Shown piece after piece: positions 1 through 8,624 of a DNA stretch of 64,000 bases. Source of the stretch: Heloderma charlesbogerti (lineage: Eukaryota; Chordata; Lepidosauria; Squamata; Helodermatidae); assembly GCA_026122225.1 (NCBI GenBank), contig JANEZZ010000522.1, forward strand, positions 1,054,001-1,118,000, given 5' to 3'. How positions within the stretch are numbered: position 1 is the first letter of the stretch; every line of letters starts with the position of its first letter. The notes under the pieces were generated by a model. That model was not told the origin of the DNA. It did no database searches and saw nothing but the letters and a program-made list of their open reading frames with translations. The position numbers and the translations under genes are program-made.

Positions 1-569
1 AAATGGAGAGGAGGAAGAGGAGGAGGGGGGTCACGTATGCTGCCTTGGGCACTTCGCAGGAAAGGCAGAATATAAATGTAGTAAATCAATGAAATATGGA
101 GGAAGGCACTTCCTCAGATATCCTAGGCAAAGACTGTAAGGGCTTTCTCCCCACCAGAACCTCCAGAAAGTCTTGACTGGAGATAAGTTTTACTGATCAA
201 GTAGAACCACCATAAGTGGCAAGGGTAGGTCAATGTCTAGCACACAATTCACTTTCCTTAAACTTTTAATAAAATAACATGTGCCTGGATAACTTGATTT
301 TGTCTCCAGCACTCGTGAGGCAGTTGTTGATGGTTTTTGAAAATAACAATAACGTAATTTGATTCAGATGTCCTGGGTACATGCGTTGCTTGGCAGCTAT
401 TGATAAGCGAGCTAGGAGAATGAAGACGGATTAACAATTTGGAAGAAATATTCAATTAGACTCCTTCCTTCCCCAAGGAAATAACCTGAGAAGTAACTGA
501 GTTAGACTCCCTGTGTTGTCACCATCTCCATTTTTATGTGTTTATTTCTACTTTTCTATTCACCACCAG
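1..569. other. Unassigned sequence
   Basis: I recognise no gene or named repeat here. The only notable part is the last 30 bases, which form a pyrimidine-rich tract ending in AG and serve as the acceptor for the candidate exon at 570-627. The opening 30 bases are purine-rich (GGA/GAGG runs). Confidence 0.5.
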
Positions 570-627
570 TTCTGAGACGGATGACTGCTCACACCTAATT
601 CTGCAGGCCGAAAGTGCTAAAGTGGAG
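570..627 (+). CDS. Candidate 58-nt internal exon, gene unknown
   Basis: A pyrimidine-rich tract ending in CACCACCAG precedes this segment, and GAG|GTAAGT, a near-perfect splice donor, follows it. Only one of the three frames is open. It reads 1 nt plus 19 codons (SETDDCSHLILQAESAKVE) and ends at phase 0; the other two frames contain stops. The peptide is polar and helix-like and lies in non-repetitive sequence. I do not recognise the protein. It cannot be joined directly to the candidate exon at 17251-17367, because that frame would hit a stop, so the two would need an intervening exon or belong to different genes. A 58-nt open segment is easily produced by chance, so this is a lead only. Confidence 0.3.
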
Positions 628-633
628 GTAAGT

Positions 634-1665
634 CGATGCCTTTGCCATGCTGATGAATTTCAGCTTTAAGTTCACGAAGCAAAAGGCTTCAACGTAACCA
701 GACATCACAGGTCTTTGGACTTTGGGTTATAGTGTCCCGTCTCTCCATCCCTATAATTTACTTTACTTGGGGAAGCACGGCGTTGCCTTTGTTCCCATTA
801 TTGTTGTTAGGGATGCATGAGAATTTTGTTTGGGTTTGTTTTTACTTTGAATTTGCCCTGAACACAAATGCAAATGGGAGCACAATTTCTGGAAAAGCTC
901 GCATGTTCCCGAACTTGTGGTTGCATTCAAAAAGTGTGCTTTTTTTAAATGTGCACTTTCATGTTTTAGTCTATGGGAGGGAGGATGTGTGCATTTGGGG
1001 TGTGCATTTTAAAAAAGGTGCACCAAAATGCAGACTTTTTTCAGTTTGAAAAAAAAAGAAAAAGCTTGCCTTCTGGAACATGAATGAGACAAAGCTCAGA
1101 GGTGTAAATAGGAGAATATCGACAAGCTCAAATCTCGTTGATTCTCCTATCCCTTATTGTTGTTGGCTGTTGTTTTTTTCACCTAGCATCTCTACAGTGT
1201 TGAGAAGATTCAAACCACTTTATTAGACACCTCAGCAATCTTTCTGGTAACACTAAGTCAGTATTAGCACCATATTGCCATTGGGGAGGGATGCAAAGGG
1301 ACAAAGCTGAGTTCATGGCTTTTTTTATACATGAAATTTTATACATGTCTACTCAGACATAAGCTCCCTTTAGTTCAATGGGACTTACTTCCACAGTAAG
1401 GATTGTAGCCTTAGGTGGGATTTGAACTAGGAATTTCCCACCCCATAGCCAACACTCTTTTGGCCTCAATCCTCTACATACGTACTGGTGAGTAAGTCTC
1501 ACTGAACTCATTGGGCCTTACCTCTTTGTGGTAGAAATCCTACTTGGGTCACTTGCCCAAGAAACATAGGCATTCCTTTGCTCCAAGGAAGAACATGTTT
1601 AAGAACATCTCGGTCATTTGGGTGTCTATTTGTCCTTTCTAAATGTAAGTAGCTCCTTGGGAAGG
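634..1665. other. Unassigned sequence with low-complexity A/T-rich part
   Basis: No gene is visible. Around 900-1060 there are several GTGCATTTT / TGTGCACTTT-like words, a style also seen near 34150-34280, suggesting an old unnamed repeat. At 1337-1410 the wording (ACTCAGACATAAG, CAATGGGACTTAC) matches a short motif that recurs at 40250-40360, 41613-41680 and 59465-59550. Confidence 0.35.
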
Positions 1666-1670
1666 GGAAG

Positions 1671-1855
1671 GGCCATAGCTCAGTGGTTCAGCACAGACGT
1701 TGCATGCAGAAGGTCCCAGGTTCAAATCCATTATATCTCCAGGTAGGGCTGGAGAACTTCTGGCCTGAAACCCTAGAGAGCCACTGCCTGTCAGTGTTGA
1801 CAGTACTGGGCTAGATGGACCCCTGGTCTGAGTTAGTATAAGGCAGCTTCCCATG
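1671..1855 (+). mobile_element. tRNA-derived SINE (tRNA-Ala type head)
   Basis: The first 70 bases follow a tRNA-Ala(TGC)-like pattern. A TAGCTCAGTGGTT A-box lies at about 1676, a TTGCATGCAG anticodon-arm region follows, and a GGTTCAAATCC B-box lies at 1719-1729. After the tRNA-like head comes a unique body and a tail with CTAGATGGACC and AAGGCAGCTTCC, typical of a widespread squamate SINE. It is not a functional tRNA gene, because the acceptor stem does not close and the body continues. I do not know the exact family name. Confidence 0.75.
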
Positions 1856-2091
1856 AAAGGCCCAGTAATTTATATTACAGTGATTCTCCAATGCCCTAGT
1901 GCACTTCTATGGACATCAGTGTCTGGGATGAGTCTGTAGTTACAGCTTTAGGATTGGAGCCTTGTGGCATATACTTTTGGTGTGGTCCCAACCAATAAAT
2001 ATTTTAGGACAGTTAATCCTTTTCTCTTTGTCAAACCTTCATTTTCTTTTGAGCTTTGGTCCTCATTTCTTTCCTAGCTTCATAGAAAATA

Positions 2092-2168
2092 CTTCATAGA
2101 ATAATAGGGTTGGAAGGGGCCTACAAGACCATCGAGCCCAACCCCCTGCTCAGTGCAGGAAGCCTGAT
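2092..2168 (-). mobile_element. CR1 LINE 3'-tail fragment
   Basis: The word order TCATAGAATAATAGGGTTGG, then ACCATCGAG and CAACCCCCTGCTCAGTGCAGGA, is the reverse complement of the 3' end of amniote CR1 LINEs. The same end is seen in the larger copies at 12270, 32105 and 38520. The copy is severely 5'-truncated and abuts a 5S rRNA-like segment on its right. Confidence 0.8.
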
Positions 2169-2233
2169 TCCCAGGTGGTCTCCCATCCAAGTACTAACCA
2201 GGGCTGACCCTGCTTAGCTTTTGAGATCAGGCG
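2169..2233 (-). pseudogene. 5S rRNA-derived segment (5S pseudogene or SINE3-type head)
   Basis: On the minus strand this reads as the internal control region and 3' half of vertebrate 5S rRNA. GATCTCAAAAGCTAAGCAGG, TGGTTAGTACTTGGATGGGA and ACCACCTGGGAAT appear in 5S order, with substitutions (for example AAAAG for GGAAG and AGGGTCAGCC for AGGGTCGGGC). The 5' third of the gene is missing. The segment is fused directly to a CR1 tail, which points to a retrotransposed chimera or a 5S-derived SINE rather than a functional gene. Confidence 0.75.
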
Positions 2234-2396
2234 CATGGCCAGCAATGTGTATTTTGCTCCTTCCAAGACTCCAGATTCTCTTTTACAACATTGGTATTAA
2301 TATTTCTCTTCCATTCTTTTTAATTACATTTTTTTCAATCACAATTTTTAATTCTAGTTTTAGATTTCCCCTCTCTTCTTTGAGTGAAGAGGAAGC

Positions 2397-2398
<2 letters not shown>

Positions 2399-2433
<35 letters not shown>
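2399..2433. repeat. (TG)n microsatellite
   Basis: About 17 uninterrupted TG units. Confidence 0.95.
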
Positions 2434-2435
<2 letters not shown>

Positions 2436-3094
2436 TTTGGTAGGCCTCCTGACCTGGCATGTGGCCCCTTCTCAGTGTAATTATGTCATTTCTCTTACCA
2501 AACAGGATTTATGCATGGGCACAGCTGTTCTTTCCTCTGCCCATTCGCCAGTCTTTAAATTATTGGCATCCAACAATGCTTTACATAGCTGGTGAGCGGA
2601 AGCAGCAAAATAGAAGAACAGAGTTTGTTGTTCATGGTTTTGTATGGCGGACTACCTAAAGCCCCTCTAGCCCATTACGTTGAGCACTAAATCTTAACTG
2701 AACTGGGACTTAAATCCTCTTATTTTTCATCATGAGCGGCAAGCACACAAGTGCACACGTACACATGCAGGCGCAATGAATGGGTGCCAATGAAATCATG
2801 TTAAGCAAGTTTCTGCTGGAAAGTCCCTCTCAGCTGTCACTCTCCCACAGTCAATTAAAACCTGGGATTGGTTTGCCTCCCCCATCCTTAAAACATGTCA
2901 GTATGTCTCCTGGTTGTCCTCCTTTATTTATGGCCAAGAGAGTTTCTCCTTCAGTTTGGCGTGTCCATTCTTGTGGAGAGATGCTTTGCAGGCCGGGGAG
3001 GGGGAGTTGTTTCTATCTCTGGCACAGCTGTACAGCTTCCAGCTTTAGGGCTTACCCAGGCAATGAGTCAAAGCATTTTCCAGCCACATCTGTG

Positions 3095-3195
3095 TTGGGC
3101 CATGGCCATGCTGGTTGGAAATGATGGCGGTTGTTTGGCCACGCTGGCTGGGGATGTGCGGAGTTGTAGTCTAGCACAGCTGGGGGGGACTGTGA
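3095..3195. mobile_element. Degraded fold-back MITE, 'GGCACCAGG' family
   Basis: The order GGCCATGCTGGTTGG, then GGCTGGGGATG, then GAGTTGTAGTC and AGCACAGCTGG resembles the interior of the short palindromic MITE family seen better at 28048-28169 and 37258-37385. Both ends are eroded and no target duplication is visible. Confidence 0.45.
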
Positions 3196-3275
3196 CATAT
3201 TTAATCTAGGCTTGGGATGGAAGCCCCACGGCTGATGTGGGGGCATTATTTACTGAGTGGAGAATAGAAGGATAA

Positions 3276-3400
3276 AGCTGTCAGTTTCACTTTCTCACAC
3301 ATTTGAATTTCTTAAATCTCAAGTTCTTTCTCTTCCGAATATGAAGAAATCTTCACATTTCAGTAAATCGTTACAAAAAATGAACTGAAATGAGATTCTG
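3276..3400. repeat. Left member of a diverged direct repeat flanking the LTR-like element
   Basis: This shares word order with 4196-4318: GTCAGTTTCA, AATCTCAA, TTTTTCTCTTGAATATG-like and AAAAAATGAA. The pair is clearly related but too diverged to be a target-site duplication. It probably represents two parts or copies of an older repeat on either side of the LTR. Confidence 0.5.
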
Positions 3401-3402
3401 AC

Positions 3403-4115
3403 TGTCAGGGTTCCCCTTGTGACCTGGACCCCCTGAGCAACTCCTTAAGGAGCTCTTGCCTCCTTAAGAGTCCCACCGTCCTTCTTTTACCTTTCCCTTT
3501 CCAATAACATGGGGTTTAGGCTGTAGATGTGGGGTGACTGACACTCTAGACATGGGTTTAACCACAACAGTTTACTGGTAAATTAAAGTAAGCAAATCAC
3601 AACTAAAGGTATTTACAGAATAGAGCTGTGTGATACAAAAGGCATTAAGAGAAAATAAAAGCTGCAAAACGCAAGTTCCTTTACCCTAGTTATACTTAGA
3701 CTTCTCCAGGCTGCTTCTTCCTGCTCTCTCTTCAGGCTCTGGTCTCCCTGATTCTCCCGACTGGCTCTTGTGCTCTCTTTATATACCCTCCTCCCTCAAA
3801 ACTGAAAGTGCTGTTTCAAACCTGAAGAAATGAAACTTAACTGGAGAAATGAAACTGGACCTAACTGCGGAAATGAAACTACTCCTCTTAGGGATACCCC
3901 CTCTCAGCAAAAAAACTCCAGATCACTATGCCTGACCATTTTTACCTTTGCCTCTGTAGGCCTCAAACCTTCAAATCTCAAACAATCTGCATCAGCCAAA
4001 TCCAATAGGAATAGCAATTCCCAGCATGGAGAAGACCATGAAGGACTTGCTGTTAAAGATGAGGAGTCTTTGAGAAAAAGGGTGTGGCACTGGCAACTCT
4101 AATTCAGCCCTAACA
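3403..4115 (-). mobile_element. Solo LTR-like element
   Basis: On the minus strand the element begins TGTTAGGG and ends CCCTGACA, the TG...CA inverted ends typical of LTRs. Inside, on the same strand, a TATA-like GTATATAAAGAGAG lies about 3790-3775, followed by purine-rich sequence. Downstream, TTTTATTTTC/AAATACC-type A/T-rich sequence and CCAGTAAACTGTTGTGG fit an R/U5 region. No gag, pol or env remnant adjoins it, so it reads as a solo LTR. The 5-bp flanks (CTGAC on the left, TGGTT on the right) do not match, so the termini or the insertion history are uncertain. The 90-aa frame at 3830-4102 (+) inside it has no recognisable domain. Confidence 0.55.
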
Positions 4116-4195
4116 TGGTTGAAAACACAGGGATTTCAACCCAGACTTTTAATAGAGCTAAGCACTCAAAGCCCTGGACCTGGGTAGATGAATTT

Positions 4196-4318
4196 GTCAG
4201 TTTCAGTTTCTTCCACATCCGGATTTTTAAAATCTCAAATCATTTTTCTCTTGAATATGGAGAACTTAATGAATGTTAGTAAATTCTCATAAAAAATGAA
4301 ATGAAACAAAATCCTTGC
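4196..4318. repeat. Right member of the diverged direct repeat
   Basis: Partner of 3276-3400; see that entry. It is followed at 4327-4416 by a local triplication of CTAGTTCACCATGTTCACC-like units. Confidence 0.45.
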
Positions 4319-4485
4319 CCAACTCTAGTTCACCATGTTCACCATTTCAATCAAGTTCACCCATCTAGTTCACCATGTTCACCATTTCAATTTCTAGTTC
4401 AATCATGTTCACCATTTTGTTTTAAAATTGCAGATTATGAATTTCAGCTCTGATGAGGGGTAGTGTACTGTTTACAAAGAATAAG

Positions 4486-4490
<5 letters not shown>

Positions 4491-4516
<26 letters not shown>
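4491..4516. repeat. (GT)n microsatellite
   Basis: About 13 GT units. Confidence 0.9.
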
Positions 4517-4639
4517 GCAGGGGGACGAATATAAATAAAAGGGCTCCTAGAAGGCACTTATTATTACTGCAGGGTTTAGGGGAAAATATAATCTTTCTGG
4601 ATTTCACCATTTTCATTCTTTCCTTTCTTTTTTAGAGCT

Positions 4640-7515
4640 ACATGAACACTCCTGCCCTTTTGTTACAATGAAGGCACCTAAAGATGCAAAATATATTTAA
4701 AAAACCTCCCCCAAAGGACAGGTATCACCTAATACGTGCTTGTGACAACAATCTATACACCAAGTCATTAGTGCCAACGGCTGTGCATGTGGGGAGCGGA
4801 GGGGGTGGGAAGGGAGTGTCACATTTCCCCAGCTCTGCTTGTGATTTCACGACTGAGAAAACATCCTCCCTCTGCAATAGCAGTGTTTCTATGAAAGAAC
4901 ATTATGGGACCCCTTTCCCCCCTGGCCTGAGCTCAGAAAGCACCATATATACTCAGTGTTCTGGGCAGGAGGAGGAGTAGTCTGGAACTCAGCTCGCCCT
5001 TTGACTTTATAACACATCAGTATAGTGTTTAATCTGATTCAGTAATTGAAACACAAACCTTTAGGGCTGAATAGCTTCCTAAAAGGCCATTTTTTAGAAC
5101 TTCCTGTCTTTAATCAATCCCAGTGGTTGTTGTGGCTCTGCACACAGTTTGGAAATAGAAACCCATTCTGTTGCCTGACTTCGTTCTTCATGCATGAAGA
5201 AGTTCTCCTAACAACTCAAGAACGCCTCACTCTCGGCTAAGAAAGACTAATCATGGGGGTGGAACTCGGATAGTTTAGAATACGAATGCTCCCAGTTTGC
5301 AGAGGCTCATCTGATTACAAATTCAGACTCCTTTGGATTTGGTTCCAGCTTATAATGGGGTTTGCCCGTACTCCTAGACTGGCCTTCCTGCTAGTCTTTA
5401 ACCTTCCCAAGAAATAAAACCTACTGTTGAGAAGGGTGAAGGAGGTAATTGGTGGTGGCAGGGAGGATCCACTAGAGACAGGAGATGCCTCATTATTTCC
5501 TGCTGGGGAGCATGGGTTTGTAGTTTCCTCGGCCTCCCAGTTCAGTGCTTCTGTCTCTAATGAGCTCTCCCAGGTGCTGGTTACTCCCTCTCCCTCCTCA
5601 GGTATGGTTTTTTGACTGGTAAGGGGAGGACTGGCAGGGAAGTGGTGGTACATGCTTACCTCACTTCCTTTTTCTGAGGCTGAGCTTCCTTAGAAAAATT
5701 TGAAAATAATATTTTTAACTGTAAAAACTTGAAAACAAAACATTTAATGCCATGTTGTTGTTGTTGTTGTTGTCTTTGTCTAAGAGTGAAATCCTATTCC
5801 CCAGATTTGCTGGCTGGAAGAGGTTAGGAGAGGGTGAAGATACCCCTTTGCCATCAGTGAGGAACTTTGCTGATGTGTGGGTGTGGGGTGGGGGTTTGTC
5901 CACCCCAGGGGCCCCAGGTATCCCTGTGGAAAGCTCTGTGGGCGTAAATCCACCCTGAAGGCCTTGAAATAGACTGGTGGATCCAAAATGCCTCCATTCC
6001 CTGGTGATGTGCCCGGATTAGGCCCCTTATATTGATGTCATAGGGAAGGAAAACTTAAAAAGACCGCAGAGAGCCACTGGGAGAAAATACATCAAAAGAT
6101 GAAAACAAAACCCCATCGCACACCTCCCGTCATGGCTGCTTCTGAGCCAGCATGGTTCTGGATGCCACAGTGGCTCCACAGTAGATACCTCCTCCCACCC
6201 CACTTAGGATTGTTCTGCCTGTGGTTTTAGGTGGCTTCCACCCAGGTTATAAGAATGCAGGGGGTGACTTCAGCCTGCCCATTTATAGACCTTCTATGCT
6301 AGTTGTGTGAGTAATGTCACAAGATGTACAGCTCAGAGCATCGTATGACTGGTCATCTTCGTACCGTGTAAATGCCAGAGTGATACTAAGTTATCCAGGT
6401 ATTGCAGTTGATCCTAAAGGTTTTTGCAGATCTTCACAAAAATGGCATTACTGCTTTCCTTTACATTTGGAGGAGGGTTGGGCAGTCAAGGGATGTGTTG
6501 TTGTAAGACAGCCATATTTGTTCAAGCAGAATATGTGGCACTCCTCCTTAGACCTCTAGAGTCACGGACTGGAGGGTACATGATCTCTTTTTTGTAGACA
6601 CCCATAAACCCATTATTTACTTGTAAAATAAAGCAAGCAAGCAAGCAAGTGAGCAAGCAATTACAGTCCTTAATTCCAGGACAAAATGTTTTATAGGTCT
6701 GAAGTACAAATATTACTCTTTAAACAATAAAAACACTTGGCTGTGAACACAGCTGCATTTTGCATAATGGTTATTAGTGGTGGCACAAGATGTGCCACTG
6801 CCTGAGCTGAGATGATGTGAAGACTTCGTCGCTTCCCCCACCTCTGCCCCCTCCTTCCTTCTCTCCCCTGAATGCCTTGCTCTGAGGGGACCTTCATCAC
6901 GGAATTGTGGGCAAGGTGGCCATGGAGACTCCCTATGCTGCAGCATGACAGGTGGCTTCCAGGGCCACCTCATCCACAATACCTCTGTCTAATGAAGAAC
7001 CCCCAAAGAGCTAGGCATTTGGGCCTGGCGGGCTCTCTGGAACACCAATAACTTGCCTTGAGGACTCCTCACAGCGAGGCGGCAGGCTCTGGAGAACTGT
7101 GCTGGCTGCTTTCCTGCGGTGGCATTTGCTGCAGCAAGTGAGTAGCTTCTGTGGAGCGCCCACCTGCCTCGATGTCTCACTCTGAAGAGTCCTTCCTCAG
7201 AGCAAGGGCTTGGGCTTGGTGGGGAGTGGGCGCGTGATCTGCTGCACCTCCCTATCTGCTGCCTGGGTCTCACTCTGGCTCATGGGAAAGCCGGTCCAGA
7301 TGATTATCATAATGAAGCAAAGGAATTCCCAGGGTTGGTCTTCACCCAGTTTCTCTTATGCTTGCATATAACAAAAGATTCCAGTTTTTAACAAAAGTAC
7401 TGGTAGATTTTTTAATTATTTTTTTACCAGTCTTTTTCTTTTTCTTTGGTCTTTTTTACTTGTAAAGTATGAGTGCTGGTATGATGATATGCTTTAGCAG
7501 AGGCATTTTTCTTAT
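4640..7515. other. Unassigned, mostly unique sequence
   Basis: No repeat family or gene could be recognised. It contains a (GTT)n tract at 5755-5773 and an (AAGC)n tract at 6633-6660. The open frames here are short, overlap on both strands and show no domain-like composition. Confidence 0.5.
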
Positions 7516-7546
7516 TAAATATGGCTGTTGTTGTTCAGTCGTTCAG

Positions 7547-8116
7547 TCATGTCCGACTCTTCGTGACCCTATGGACCATAGCACGCCAGGCCTTCCTGTC
7601 CTGCGCTCTCTCCTGCAGTGTGCTCAAGTCCATATTCATTGCATCAGTGATGCTATCTAGCCATCTCATCCTCTGCCGTCCCCTTCTCCTTTTGCCTTCA
7701 GTCTTTCCCAGCATCAGGGTCTTTTCCAGTGAGTTTTCTCTTCGCATTAGGTGGCCAAAATATTTGAGCTTCAGCTTCAGTATCTGTCCTTCTAATGAGC
7801 AGTCAGGGCTGATTTCCTTTAGGATGGACTGATATGACCTCCTTGCAGTCCAGGGGACTCGTAAGAGTCTTCTCCAGCACCACAGTTCGAAAGCATCAAT
7901 TCTTCGACGCTCAGCCTTCCTTATAGTCCAGCTCTCACAGCCATATGTTACTACTGGGAAAACCATAGCTTTGATTAGACGGACCTTTGTCGGCAAGGTG
8001 ATGTCTCTGCTTCTTACTATGCTGTCTAGGTTTGCCATAGCTTTCCTCCCAAGGAGCAAGCATCTTTTAATTTCATGGCTACAGTCACCGTCTGCGGTGA
8101 TCCCATGCTTGTCCAT
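7547..8116 (-). pseudogene. BovB ORF2 C-terminal region
   Basis: This 189-residue open frame holds the conserved RTE/BovB C-terminal block downstream of reverse transcriptase. Landmarks are ADGDCSHEIKRCLLLGRKAM, YGCESWTIRKAERRRIDAFE, and WRRLLRVPW with RRRGRQRMRWLDSITDAM. It is open to the natural ORF2 end and therefore young-looking. Its start is artificial, created by the internal deletion that removed the polymerase. No function is expected. Confidence 0.88.
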
Positions 8117-8544
8117 TTTAGTTTGCTGATTCCCAAGATGTCGATGTTCAATCTTGCCATCTCACGTTTGACTACCTCCAGCTTACCTTGATTCATTGCT
8201 CTTACATTCCAGGTTCCTAAACAATATTGTTCTTTACAGCATCGGATTTTCTTTTCATCACCAGACACATCCACAGCTGAGTGTCCTTTCGGCTTTGGCC
8301 CAGCCGCTTCACTCTTTCTGGCGCTACTTGAAAATTCCCTCTGCTCTTCCCCAGTAGTATATTGGACACCTTCCGACCTGAGGGGCTCATCTTCCGGCAT
8401 CCTATCTTTTAGCCTTGTGATACGTTCCATGGGGTTTTCTTGGCAAGAATGCTGGAGTGGGTTGCCATTTTCTTCTCCAGTGGACCACATTTTGTCAGAA
8501 CTCTCTGCCATGACCTGTCCGTCTTGGGTGGCCCTGCACGGCAT
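8026..8544 (-). pseudogene. BovB ORF2 N-terminus (endonuclease start), broken
   Basis: The frame opens near the element's 5' end and reaches the start of the apurinic/apyrimidinic-type endonuclease domain, recognisable by LGTWNVRAMNQGKLE and MARLNIDILGISKLKW at about residues 108-145. This is the first conserved motif of RTE-clade ORF2. Right after it the frame crosses the internal deletion into ORF2 C-terminal sequence (HEIKRCLLLGRKAMA in another frame). The catalytic endonuclease residues beyond this point and the whole reverse transcriptase are missing. Confidence 0.85.
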
Positions 8545-8624
8545 AGCTTATGGCTTCACTGAGTTACGCAAGCCCCTTTGCCACAACAAGGCAGTGATCC
8601 ATGAAGGGGAAATATGGCTGCCCA

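Larger units (their letters stand above)
7528..8609 (-). mobile_element. BovB LINE, both ends present, about 3.9 kb-equivalent internal gap
   Basis: The left side (7528 onward) is the BovB 3' end, with the (GTT)n/TCAGTCGTTCAG tail. The right side (to 8609) is the same 5' end that the longer BovB at 42282-47254 has. An 11-bp target duplication AAATATGGCTG flanks it exactly (7517-7527 and 8610-8620). Near 8102 the sequence jumps from the C-terminal part of ORF2 straight to the endonuclease region: the equivalent points in the longer copy are about 42863 and 46752. The fragment keeps 5' UTR, ORF2 start, ORF2 end and 3' UTR but lacks reverse transcriptase, so it cannot move by itself. Confidence 0.92.

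Noticed and set aside
1671..1745. tRNA-Ala gene
   Set aside because: A- and B-box-like words are present, but the acceptor stem does not pair and the sequence continues into a SINE body and tail.
2169..2233. Functional 5S rRNA gene
   Set aside because: The 5' third is missing, the control region has substitutions and it is fused to a CR1 tail.
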